Below are positions 42,019 through 49,924 of a stretch of 64,000 nucleotides of DNA, one piece after another; position 1 is the stretch's first letter; every line of letters starts with the position of its first letter. The position numbers and the translations under genes are program-made. Under the pieces are notes generated by a model. That model ran no database searches. It was not told the origin of the DNA and worked only from the letters and a program-made list of their open reading frames with translations. This stretch comes from Streptomyces silvae (lineage in GTDB: Bacteria > Actinomycetota > Actinomycetes > Streptomycetales > Streptomycetaceae), in contig NZ_JAERUC010000124.1 in the NCBI RefSeq assembly GCF_016745505.1, positions 42,651-106,650 on the forward strand. Direction: 5' to 3'.

Positions 42019-42948
42019 TCAGTGCTCCCCGGGGAGCAGGACGAGCTTGCCCCGTACGTGTCCCTCCTCGCTCAGCTCCTGCGCCCGCGCCGCCTCGCCC
42101 AGCGCGAACGTCCGCTCGACGGGGATCCGCAGGCCGCCGACCGACGCCGCCTCCGCGTACTCCGCGAGCCGCCTGCCCTCGTCGGGACGGCCCCCGCCGC
42201 CCGCCGAGAAGGCCACTCCGTAGTGGGCCGCGTCCGGGTCGGCGATCGTGACGACCCGGTCGGCCGTGCCGCCGCGCAGCTCCACCGAGTCCGCCAGCGC
42301 CCCCTTGCCCGCCACGTCGAACACCGCGTCCACACCCTGCGGGGCGGCCTCCCGCACCCGGTCCACCAGCCCTTCCCCGTACGCCACCGGGACGGCGCCG
42401 AGCACCCGCAGATAGTCGTGGTTGGCCGGTGAGGCGGTCCCGATGACGGTGGCGCCCCGGGCTGCGGCCAGCTGGACGGCGGCGGAGCCGACCGCGCCGG
42501 ACGCCCCGTGCACCAGCAGCGTCTCGCCTGCGGAGACCGCCAGCTCGTCGAGCACCCGGGCGGCGGTCGCGGTCGCCATGGGCAGCGCGGCCGCCTCCGC
42601 CCAGCCGAGGCCCTCCGGCTTCGGCGCGACGGCTCCCACATCGGCGAGGACGTACTCCGCGTACGCACCGGTCGCGCTCCGGCCGAGGACCTCGTCGCCG
42701 GCCGCGAACTCCGTCACGCCCTCGCCGGTCTCGTCGACGACCCCGGCGAACTCGCTGCCGGGGGTGGCGGGCAACGGGGTGGGGAACGCCGCCTCCATCC
42801 AGCCGTTGCGGATCTTGTGGTCGACCGGGTTGACCCCGGCGGCCCTGACCTCCACCCGGATCTGCCCGGGGCCGGCGTGGACGTCCTCGACCCGGGCCAG
42901 GTGCAGGACCTCGGGGCCGCCGAACTCCTCGTACACGATCGCTTCCAT
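42019..42948 (-). CDS. NADP-dependent quinone oxidoreductase / zinc-free alcohol dehydrogenase (MDR)
   Basis: A 309-aa medium-chain dehydrogenase/reductase without the zinc-ligand Cys residues. Conserved segments are EVRAAGVNPVDHKIRNG, PGSEFAGVVDETGEGV, ALPMATATAARVL and the nucleotide motif LLVHGASGAVGSAAVQLA. Typical substrates are quinones or alpha,beta-unsaturated ketones. ATG 42948 with GAGGAG about 7 nt upstream. Divergent from the polymerase gene at 43081, sharing a 132-nt region. Confidence 0.9.
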   Translation of the reverse strand: MEAIVYEEFGGPEVLHLARVEDVHAGPGQIRVEVRAAGVNPVDHKIRNGWMEAAFPTPLPATPGSEFAGVVDETGEGVTEFAAGDEVLGRSATGAYAEYVLADVGAVAPKPEGLGWAEAAALPMATATAARVLDELAVSAGETLLVHGASGAVGSAAVQLAAARGATVIGTASPANHDYLRVLGAVPVAYGEGLVDRVREAAPQGVDAVFDVAGKGALADSVELRGGTADRVVTIADPDAAHYGVAFSAGGGGRPDEGRRLAEYAEAASVGGLRIPVERTFALGEAARAQELSEEGHVRGKLVLLPGEH

Positions 42949-43080
42949 CACCGTCTCCTCCGCCGCCTGCCGTGTCCCGGTACGCGCGGCGCGCACCGCA
43001 CCTCCGATCCTCGCGGCAGTCGGGCGCGCCCGCCCGGTGAGCCGGGGCCCGCTGTCAGTGCCGGGTGCAAGACTCGGCCC

Positions 43081-44787
43081 ATGACCGAACGTTGGGCTCT
43101 GGCCACCGCGGAAGGAGGCGGCGCACTCCTCGTGCCGCTGACGCGCGAGGGCCTGCCCGCCGGTCCCGTGCTGGCCGAGCCCGACCTCGCCGAGTCCGTC
43201 CGCTCCCGCCCCGAGGTGGCCCGCTGGGTCTGGCGCTCGACCGCCGGGATCTACCCCCGGCTGCTCGCCGCGGGCGTGCGGGTCGGGCGGTGCTACGACA
43301 TCGAGTGCGCCGAGCTGCTGCTGCTCGGCCACGAGGGCCGGCTCGGGGAGCCCCGCTCGGCCGCGGCGGCCTGGGCCCGGCTGCGCAACGCCCCGGTGCC
43401 GCCCGACCCGCCGCCCCGCTCGGCGGAGCCCGGCTCCCAGTCCTCCCTCTTCGATCCGGGCTCCGGCACCGACCTGCCGTTCGAGGCGCTGCTCCAGGTC
43501 TACGCCGAGCAGCTCCGCCGCCACGACGCGGCGGAGCACCCCGACAGGATGCGGCTGCTCACGGCGGCCGAGTCCGCGGGCATGCTGGTCGCCGCCGAGA
43601 TGAACAGATCCGGCCTGCCCTGGCGCGCCGATGTGCACCGCGAGGTGCTCGACGGCCTGCTCGGCGAGCGGTACTCGGGCGGCGGCGAGCCCCGCAGACT
43701 GGCCGAGGCCGCGGACGAGGTGTCGGCGGCGTTCGGCAGACGGGTGCGGCCCGACCTGCCCGCCGATGTGGTGAAGGCGTTCGCCCAGGCCGGGATCAAG
43801 GTGAAGTCGACCCGGCGGTGGGAGCTGGAGGGGCTCGACCACCCGGCGGTGGAGCCCCTCATCCGCTACAAGAAGCTGTACCGCGTCTGGACGGCGCACG
43901 GCTGGAGCTGGCTCCAGGACTGGGTGCGCGAGGGCCGCTTCCGCCCCGAGTACCAGCCGGGAGGCACGGTCAGCGGGCGCTGGACGACCAACGGCGGCGG
44001 GGCTCTGCAGATCCCCAAGGTGATACGCCAGGCGGTCGTCGCCGACGAGGGCTGGCGGCTGGTCGTGGCGGACGCCGACCAGATGGAGCCGCGCGTGCTG
44101 GCCGCGATCTCCCGCGACCGGGGTCTGATGGAGGTGGCCGGACACGAGGGCGACCTCTACAAGGCCCTGTCCGACCGGGCGTTCCACGGCGACCGTGACC
44201 ACGCCAAGATCGCCCTGCTGGGCGCGATCTACGGACAGACCTCGGGTGACGGCCTGAAGAACCTGGCGGCGCTGCGGCGGCGCTTCCCCAAGGCCGTGGC
44301 GTACGTCGACGACGCGGCGAAAGCCGGCGAGGAGGGCCGTCTCGTGCGCACCTGGCTGGGGCGTACGAGCCCGCCGGCGGCCGGGGCGGGCGAGGACGGG
44401 GAGGCGGGCATCCCGCAGGAGAGCGAGGAGCCGGCGACCGGGGAGGACACCGGCACGTACGGCTTCACCCCGGGCTACGCCTCGTCGAACGCCCGGGCGC
44501 GGGGCCGCTTCACCCGTAACTTCGTGGTCCAGGGCAGTGCGGCGGACTGGGCGCTGCTGCTCCTGGCGGCGCTGCGGCAGGCGCTCGCCTCCGGGGGGAT
44601 GCGCGCGGAGCTGGTGTTCTTCCAGCACGACGAGGTGATCGTGCACTGCCCCGCCGGGGAGGCACCCGCGGTGGTGCGGGCCATCCGCGAGGCCGGGGAC
44701 CTGGCGGGACGGATCGCGTTCGGCGAGACGCCGGTGCGGTTCCCGTTCAGTACGGCGGTCGTGGAGCGCTATTCGGACGCGAAGTAG
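43081..44787 (+). CDS. Family-A DNA polymerase-like protein (annotated type: bifunctional 3'-5' exonuclease/polymerase)
   Basis: A 568-aa protein. The polymerase domain (about residues 250-568) keeps GTVSGRWTTNGG..LQIPK, motif A as VVADADQMEPRVLA (catalytic Asp kept, the usual YSQIEL changed to ADQMEP), motif B RDHAKIALLGAIYGQ and motif C FQHDEVIVH. There is an acidic insertion (residues about 435-460). The N-terminal half is very diverged: it opens ERWALATAEGGG and I cannot see the DxE of a proofreading exonuclease. It is shorter than Pol I and has no 5' nuclease. AAGACT 6 nt before ATG 43081 suggests a leaderless mRNA. Possibly a repair or stress polymerase. Confidence 0.85.
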   Translation: MTERWALATAEGGGALLVPLTREGLPAGPVLAEPDLAESVRSRPEVARWVWRSTAGIYPRLLAAGVRVGRCYDIECAELLLLGHEGRLGEPRSAAAAWARLRNAPVPPDPPPRSAEPGSQSSLFDPGSGTDLPFEALLQVYAEQLRRHDAAEHPDRMRLLTAAESAGMLVAAEMNRSGLPWRADVHREVLDGLLGERYSGGGEPRRLAEAADEVSAAFGRRVRPDLPADVVKAFAQAGIKVKSTRRWELEGLDHPAVEPLIRYKKLYRVWTAHGWSWLQDWVREGRFRPEYQPGGTVSGRWTTNGGGALQIPKVIRQAVVADEGWRLVVADADQMEPRVLAAISRDRGLMEVAGHEGDLYKALSDRAFHGDRDHAKIALLGAIYGQTSGDGLKNLAALRRRFPKAVAYVDDAAKAGEEGRLVRTWLGRTSPPAAGAGEDGEAGIPQESEEPATGEDTGTYGFTPGYASSNARARGRFTRNFVVQGSAADWALLLLAALRQALASGGMRAELVFFQHDEVIVHCPAGEAPAVVRAIREAGDLAGRIAFGETPVRFPFSTAVVERYSDAK

Positions 44788-44917
44788 CGGCATCGGCCGC
44801 GGCGAGAAGCCTGCTGAGAGGGCCCGCTGGGAGGGCCCGCTGTGGGGGCCGCCCCGGGGACCACGGCCGGAAGCCCGGACCGGGGACGGAGTCCCGGCCC
44901 GGGCCGCTGCCGCGTGT

Positions 44918-45748
44918 CTACCCGCGCTCCCACAGCGCGGGGACCAGCGGCGGTTCCCACCCGGCGATGGCGGAGTGTGCCTGGAGACAGCGGAAGGAGA
45001 CGCCGTCGTAGGTCACCCGGTTACCGGCCCGGTAGGAGGTCCCCGCCGCCCAGGTGCCGCCCGGCGGATCGGTGGGCGGATCGGTCGGGTCCGGCTGCTG
45101 GGCGACATCGAGCACGAAGTCGAAGGTGCCCTGCCGTCCGGACCCCGCGCCGCGCACGTTCATCAGCAGCGCCGGATCGTAGAGGGCGTCGGTGGCGTTG
45201 CGCGGCTCGCCCGGGAAGTAGAGCTGGGTGGTGAGCACGGGGCGCCCCGGCGCCTGGGCCTTCACATGGATGTGCCGGGTGCGCCCGGGATACAGGCCCG
45301 CGACCACCGTGGTCAGCGTGAAGGCCCCGGTCGCGTCGGTGAACTGGTGTCCGCGGAAGGCGAACCCGCTCATGTCGTACGCCCCGCCGGCGTCCGCCTG
45401 CCAGAAGTCGAGGAGCACTCCCGACAGGGGCTTGCAGGCCCTGCCGAACACATAACCGCTGACGGTGAGCGGAGTGCCGGGGGTACCGGACGTCACCAGG
45501 CTCGTCCGGAGCGGGGAGTTGGGCTTGAAGTAGGGCCCCTCCATCTGTGCGGGGGTCGGATCGTCCCCGTCGTCGCAGGCGGGCGTGAGCGCCAGGGGCG
45601 CGCCGCCGGCCCCGGTGTCACGGGCCAGGGCGATGCCCCCGCCCGCGATCAGGGGGACGGCGCTCGCCGCGACGGCGGCCCGCAGGAGGTTCTTGCGGCT
45701 GATCGGGCGGCCGGGAGGTCCGGCCTCGGAGGATGAACTCTCGGTCAT
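44918..45748 (-). CDS. Secreted intradiol dioxygenase with C-terminal CBM5/12-like module
   Basis: A 276-aa exported protein. A Tat-like signal (RPISRKNLLRAAVAASAVPL) is followed by an intradiol ring-cleavage dioxygenase core: EGPYFKPN (first Tyr ligand), YVFGRACKPLSGVLLDFWQADAGG, the second ligand set in GLYPGRTRHIHVKAQAPG and TTQLYFPGEP. After a Pro/Thr linker (DPTDPPTDPPG) comes a carbohydrate-binding module (residues about 227-276; AGTSYRAGNRVTYDG, FRCLQAHSA, ALW). Secretion suggests attack on plant or lignin-derived catechols while bound to polysaccharide; secreted dioxygenases of this build are known from lignocellulose-degrading streptomycetes. It lies 84 nt downstream of the protease gene. 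Confidence 0.88.
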   Translation of the reverse strand: MTESSSSEAGPPGRPISRKNLLRAAVAASAVPLIAGGGIALARDTGAGGAPLALTPACDDGDDPTPAQMEGPYFKPNSPLRTSLVTSGTPGTPLTVSGYVFGRACKPLSGVLLDFWQADAGGAYDMSGFAFRGHQFTDATGAFTLTTVVAGLYPGRTRHIHVKAQAPGRPVLTTQLYFPGEPRNATDALYDPALLMNVRGAGSGRQGTFDFVLDVAQQPDPTDPPTDPPGGTWAAGTSYRAGNRVTYDGVSFRCLQAHSAIAGWEPPLVPALWERG

Positions 45749-45831
45749 GGCTGCTTCCTCGGTGTACGGGGGTTTCCTCGGACGCGGGTTTCTCGTGAGC
45801 CTCGGCCACGGGCTCGTGCGCGGAGCGGCCG

Positions 45832-47199
45832 TCAGACCCGCTGCCAGAGGGCGGGCACGTTCGGCGGCTGCCAGCCGGGCTGGGCCTGATGTCCCTGGAG
45901 GCAGCGGTAGCTCGCCCCGCCGTACGTCACCACCGCACCCGCGGCGTACGTCGTCCCCGCGGCCCAGGTGCCGCCCGGCTCGGTCGGCGGGTCGGTCGGG
46001 TCCGTGGGCGGGTCGGCCGGCGTACCGCTGGTGACGAGGGTCAGTCCGTAGGCCGCCAGCGCGGGGTTGACCGGCTGGTAGTACGTCGTACCGCCCTGGG
46101 AGCAGTTCCCCGAGCCGCCGGAGGTGACGCCCTGCGCCTGGCTGCCCGAGATGAACGAGCCTCCGGAGTCCCCGGGTTCGGCGCAGACGCTCGTGCGGGT
46201 CACCCCGGAGATGGTGCCTTCCGGATAGGTGACGCTGCTGTTGTGCTGCTGGATCGTGCCGCAGTGCCAGCCCGTCGTGGAACCGGAGCGGCAGACCGAG
46301 GAGCCCACCACCGCCTGGGTGGACCCGGCGACCGTCACATCGCCGTTCCCGTAGCCGTTGACCAGGGCGCGGGGCGTCCAGTTGGCGTTGGTGGCGACCC
46401 AGGCGTAGTCACGGCCGGGGAAGGTGGAGCCCTGGAAGGAGCCCTGCGCCTGCTGGTTGGCACCGGTGGTGGTGACGCCCGGCGTTCCGCAGTGCCCGGC
46501 GGTGACGAAGCCGTTCTGGGTGCCGCGTCGGACGGGGAAGCCGATGGAGCAGCGGCCCGTGCCGTTCATGTAGTACGCGTCGCCACCGCGCAGATCCGCG
46601 TAGGCCCGGGGCTGTTCGGAGGAGAGGCCGACCCGCACCAGGCCGCGGGGTATCCCGGCCGCGGCGACGAAGCCGTCCGCCGCCGCCGTACGGGCCGCGT
46701 TGACGACCAGTCGGTTGGTGCGGACATCGACGTACCAGGAGGGCACGTCCTTCGGTGCCTTCTTCGACGCCACCGCGTCCAGCGCCGCCTTTGCCGCGTC
46801 GAGGCGGTCCAGGCTGTGGCGGACGACCTCGGCGCGGGCACCCGCTGCGGTGATCGGGGCGATGTCGGCCCGGTCGGTGGTGGCGACGGTGAGGACGGCC
46901 GAACCGTCGCTCAGCCGGGCCCCGGCGAAGTCCGCGCCGAGGGACTTCTCCAGTGCGGACGCGACGGCCGCCGCGCGGCTCTCGTCCGCGATCCGGGTCC
47001 TGGCCTCACCGGCGTCCAGGCCGAGGTCACGGCTCATGGCGTCGAGCAGCCCCGGCGAGAGCTGTTCGGCGGCGGGCACGGCGCTGCCGGCCTGGCCTGC
47101 CGAGGCGATACCGGTCTGGCCTGCCAGGGCGAGCGTGCCCGCCGCCAGGACGGCGGCTCCTGCGGCGAACGCGCGTCTGCGGAGCATGGTGATCTCCAC
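45832..47199 (-). CDS. Secreted S1-family serine protease (streptogrisin-type) with CBM5/12-like module
   Basis: A 455-aa pre-pro-protease. Signal peptide (MLRRRAFAAGAAVLAAG), pro-region with the alpha-lytic pro-domain repeats (residues about 40-180), then a chymotrypsin-fold domain with catalytic His in GFVTAGHCG, Asp in RDYAWVATN and Ser in CAEPGDSGGSFISG. A Pro/Thr linker leads to a C-terminal chitin-binding-like module (AGTTYAAGAVVTYGG, YRCLQGHQA, ALW), the same as in the neighbouring dioxygenase. This is the layout of streptogrisin C. GTG 47199 has AAGGAG at 6 nt; the ATG at 47187 is an alternative. Confidence 0.9.
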   Translation of the reverse strand: MEITMLRRRAFAAGAAVLAAGTLALAGQTGIASAGQAGSAVPAAEQLSPGLLDAMSRDLGLDAGEARTRIADESRAAAVASALEKSLGADFAGARLSDGSAVLTVATTDRADIAPITAAGARAEVVRHSLDRLDAAKAALDAVASKKAPKDVPSWYVDVRTNRLVVNAARTAAADGFVAAAGIPRGLVRVGLSSEQPRAYADLRGGDAYYMNGTGRCSIGFPVRRGTQNGFVTAGHCGTPGVTTTGANQQAQGSFQGSTFPGRDYAWVATNANWTPRALVNGYGNGDVTVAGSTQAVVGSSVCRSGSTTGWHCGTIQQHNSSVTYPEGTISGVTRTSVCAEPGDSGGSFISGSQAQGVTSGGSGNCSQGGTTYYQPVNPALAAYGLTLVTSGTPADPPTDPTDPPTEPGGTWAAGTTYAAGAVVTYGGASYRCLQGHQAQPGWQPPNVPALWQRV

Positions 47200-47368
47200 G
47201 TCGGTCTCCTTGAGTTCGGGGGCGTCGGGCTCCGGGGGAGCGGAGCCCGGGGGCGGACTGCCGGAAACGTAGCCGCGCGCGGACCCACCGCAGGAGATCC
47301 CGTCCACCCCCTCACGCCGCGTTATGGGGCACGCCCCGAGCCGTCCCCGGGCGCGGACCCTGCCGCTA

Positions 47369-47374
47369 TAGGCT
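47369..47374 (+). promoter_or_regulatory. Candidate -10 box of a leaderless DUF2804 transcript
   Basis: TAGGCT (also readable as TATAGG 2 nt earlier) lies 7 nt before the ATG at 47382 and there is no Shine-Dalgarno in between. Same arrangement as at folP and at the phosphotransferase gene. Confidence 0.4.
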
Positions 47375-47381
47375 CCGGGTC

Positions 47382-48437
47382 ATGGCGACGCACGAGCACG
47401 AGATCACCGAGCCGGTCGACCTCTGTCTGCCCGACGGCAGCCTGAATCCGGCGGCGGTCGGCTGGTCCAGGAAGCCGCTGCACCGGGCCAATCTGCGGGG
47501 CTGGGGCCGGACGAAGCGGTGGGAGTACTGGTGCGTGACCACGCCCACCCATCTGGTGGCCCTCACCGTGAGCGACCTCGACTTCCTGGCGCTGAACGCG
47601 GTGTACGTCCTGGAATTCGGCCCCGGCGGCCGCGAGTTCGAGCGTTCCTCGATCGTCCCCGTCGGCCGGGGAGTGCACCTCCCCGACACCATCGCCGGTG
47701 CGCCGGGCTCCGAGGACGTCGTCGTCGGCCCCGCCCGCCCGACCGGGGGCAAGGTGCGCATCGAGATCCGCGACGAGAACGCCGGCACGAGACTGCGGGC
47801 CCGCTGCCTGACCCCGGAGCGGCTGCCCCTGGAGGTCGACATCCTGGTGCAGCGGCCTGAGGGGCACGAGTCGCTCTCGGTGGTCGTCCCGTGGAGCGAG
47901 CAGCGCTTCCAGTACACCTCCAAGCACACCGCGCTCCCCGCCACCGGCCGGGTCCGCATCGGCCGGGAGATCCTCACCTTCGGCAAGGAGCCCGGCGAGA
48001 CTTGGGCCGTCCTGGACCACGGCCGCGGGCGCTGGCCGCGTACGGTCGACTGGAACTGGGGCGCCGCGTCCGGGCGTACGGACGGGCACACGGTCGGCCT
48101 CCAGTTCGGCGGACGCTGGACGGAGGGCACCGGCTCCACCGAGAACGCCCTCTGTGTGGACGGCCGGCTCACCAAGATCGGCGAGGAGCTGGACTGGCGG
48201 TGGTCCGTCTCCGACGCGCTGGCCCCCTGGACCCTCCGTACGCCCTCGACCGGTCAGGTCGACCTGACGTTCACCCCGTTCCACAACCGGGCCGTGCACA
48301 CGGACGTCGGTCTGATCGCCAACCGCACCGACCAGCGCTTCGGCCACTACGACGGCCGGATCCGCACCGACGACGGCGAGGAGATCGCCGTGGAGCACCT
48401 GCTGGGCTGGGCCGAGGACGTCCACATGCGCTGGTGA
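47382..48437 (+). CDS. DUF2804 family protein
   Basis: A 351-aa protein of the DUF2804 family, recognised by PLHRANLRGWGRTKRWEYWCV near the N-terminus, and by RGRWPRTVDWNWGAASGRTDGHTVGLQFGGRWTEGTGSTENALCVDG near residue 220-265. It is beta-rich and has no signal peptide. Function unknown; the fold has been compared with calycin-like carotenoid 1,2-hydratase/AttH proteins. Single gene; followed 37 nt later by the phosphotransferase gene. Confidence 0.85.
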   Translation: MATHEHEITEPVDLCLPDGSLNPAAVGWSRKPLHRANLRGWGRTKRWEYWCVTTPTHLVALTVSDLDFLALNAVYVLEFGPGGREFERSSIVPVGRGVHLPDTIAGAPGSEDVVVGPARPTGGKVRIEIRDENAGTRLRARCLTPERLPLEVDILVQRPEGHESLSVVVPWSEQRFQYTSKHTALPATGRVRIGREILTFGKEPGETWAVLDHGRGRWPRTVDWNWGAASGRTDGHTVGLQFGGRWTEGTGSTENALCVDGRLTKIGEELDWRWSVSDALAPWTLRTPSTGQVDLTFTPFHNRAVHTDVGLIANRTDQRFGHYDGRIRTDDGEEIAVEHLLGWAEDVHMRW

Positions 48438-48462
48438 TCTCCCCGGGGCCGGACGGCGCGGG

Positions 48463-48468
48463 TAGGTT
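48463..48468 (+). promoter_or_regulatory. Candidate -10 box of a leaderless phosphotransferase transcript
   Basis: TAGGTT lies 6 nt before ATG 48475, with no Shine-Dalgarno sequence. It could let the gene be transcribed apart from the DUF2804 gene. Confidence 0.4.
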
Positions 48469-48474
48469 GCCCTC

Positions 48475-49155
48475 ATGCATACAGGCCCACTCATGGGCTC
48501 GGGACGCACCGCCGATGTGTACGCACTCGACGGCCCCTGGGTCCTGCGCCGCTACCGCGACGGCATAGACGCCACCGGTGAACTGGCCGTGATGTCGTAC
48601 CTCGCGGCCTCGGGCTTCCCCGTCCCGCGCATCGGGCCTCCGGCCGAGGACGCGCTGCCCACGGACCTGGTGATGCAGCGGCTGACCGGTCCGACGCTGG
48701 CCGAGGCGCTGCTGGCGGGCACGACCACCGAGGCGGAGGGGGCGGAGCTGCTGGCGCGGCTCCTGCGGGAGCTGCACGCGATCCCTCCCCGGCTCTCCCA
48801 GGACCCCGAGGACCGGATCCTCCACCTGGACCTGCACCCGGAGAACGTCATCCTGGCCCCCGAGGGCGCCATGGTGATCGACTGGCTGACGGCCGGCGAG
48901 GGCCCGCCCGCGCTGGACCGGGCCATGAGCTCGCTAATCCTGGCCCAGGTGGCCCTCGACCCGTCGTTCCCCGCCCGCGCCCGGGTCAGGGGCCTGCTGG
49001 CGGCCCTGCTCCCGGCGTTCGCGGACGACGGCGGGGTGCCCGCCGAGGCACTCGCCCGCGCCACCGCGCTGCGCGCCGACGACCCGCAGCTCACCGCGGA
49101 CGAGCTGGCGGTGCTGGACGAGGCGGCGGAGCTGGTCGCCTCACTGACGGGCTGA
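48475..49155 (+). CDS. Aminoglycoside phosphotransferase-like kinase
   Basis: A 226-aa small member of the APH/choline kinase superfamily. It keeps MGSGRTADVYALDG (ATP loop), VLRRYRDG (Lys replaced by Arg), the catalytic loop HLDLHPENVILAPEG and the metal Asp in VIDW. It is shorter than antibiotic-modifying kinases (about 260-300 aa), so the substrate is unknown and resistance should not be assumed. Start ATG 48475; an internal ATG is at 48493. Confidence 0.82.
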   Translation: MHTGPLMGSGRTADVYALDGPWVLRRYRDGIDATGELAVMSYLAASGFPVPRIGPPAEDALPTDLVMQRLTGPTLAEALLAGTTTEAEGAELLARLLRELHAIPPRLSQDPEDRILHLDLHPENVILAPEGAMVIDWLTAGEGPPALDRAMSSLILAQVALDPSFPARARVRGLLAALLPAFADDGGVPAEALARATALRADDPQLTADELAVLDEAAELVASLTG

Positions 49156-49159
49156 CGGA

Positions 49160-49247
49160 CTGACGGACCGGCCCCGGCGGCAGACGCCCCCTGACGGTCC
49201 GCGCCCCGGCGGGCAGACGACCGCTGGCTGACAGGCCGCGCCCCGGC
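49160..49247. repeat. Imperfect tandem repeat, about 2.6 copies
   Basis: Three related units start CTGACGGACC, CTGACGGTCC and CTGACAGGCC, each followed by a GCCCCGGC core and, in the first two, a CAGACG end; the period is about 31-37 nt. It occupies the 116-nt convergent gap between the phosphotransferase and the response-regulator gene. It has no hairpin strong enough to call a terminator. Confidence 0.4.
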
Positions 49248-49272
49248 TTTCGGACCCCTCCCGGCAGGCCGC

Positions 49273-49917
49273 TCACTTCCGCAGGTAGGCCAGCACCGCG
49301 AGGACCCGGCGGTTCGTCGCGTCGGTCAGGGAGAGGTCGAGCTTGGTGAGGATCGAGCCGAAGTGCTTGCTGACCGTGCCCTCACTGACCGTCAGCGCCT
49401 CGGCGACCGAAGCGTTCGAGCGGCCCTCGGCCATCAGGGCCAGTACCTCCCGCTCCCGCGCGGTCAGCCGTGACAGCGGGTCGCGGCGGTGCCTCAGGAG
49501 CTGGCGCACCACTTCCGGGTCGACGACCGTGCCGCCCTCGGCGACCCGCTGGAGCGCGTCGACGAACTCCTCGACCTTCCCGACGCGTTCCTTGAGGAGG
49601 TAGCCCACCCCCTCGCCGTCGCCGGAGTCGAGCAACTCCTCGGCGTAGGCCCGCTGGACGTACTGGCTGAGGACCAGCACGGGCAGCCGGGGCCGGGTCT
49701 CGCGCAGCGCCACCGCGGCCCGGAGCCCCTCGTCGGAGAAGCCGGGCGGCATCCGTACGTCCGTCACCACGATGTCCGGGGCGTGTTCGGCGACGGCTGC
49801 GGTGAGTTCGCCGGCCGTACCGACGGCGGCCGCCACCCGGTGGCCGAACCTCTCCAGCAGCCCGACGAGTCCCTCCCGCAGGAGCACACTGTCCTCGGCC
49901 AGCACGACGCGCAGCAT
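49273..49917 (-). CDS. NarL/LuxR-family response regulator
   Basis: A 214-aa regulator. The receiver domain has AEDSVLLREGL, phospho-acceptor Asp in IVVTDVRMPPGF and the Lys in YLLKERVG; the DNA-binding part is LTAREREVLALMAEGRSNASVAE...TVSKHFGSILTKL. It follows the histidine kinase by 7 nt, so they form an operon. Because a FtsX-type ABC transporter is divergently encoded on the other side of the kinase, it probably controls that transporter through the palindrome at 51273-51290. Confidence 0.92.
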   Translation of the reverse strand: MLRVVLAEDSVLLREGLVGLLERFGHRVAAAVGTAGELTAAVAEHAPDIVVTDVRMPPGFSDEGLRAAVALRETRPRLPVLVLSQYVQRAYAEELLDSGDGEGVGYLLKERVGKVEEFVDALQRVAEGGTVVDPEVVRQLLRHRRDPLSRLTAREREVLALMAEGRSNASVAEALTVSEGTVSKHFGSILTKLDLSLTDATNRRVLAVLAYLRK

Positions 49918-49924
49918 CCAACCC

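Noticed and set aside
48475..49155. Aminoglycoside resistance gene
   Set aside because: The kinase-like protein is short and its N-terminal Lys position is Arg. No antibiotic-related neighbour exists, so only the fold is claimed.
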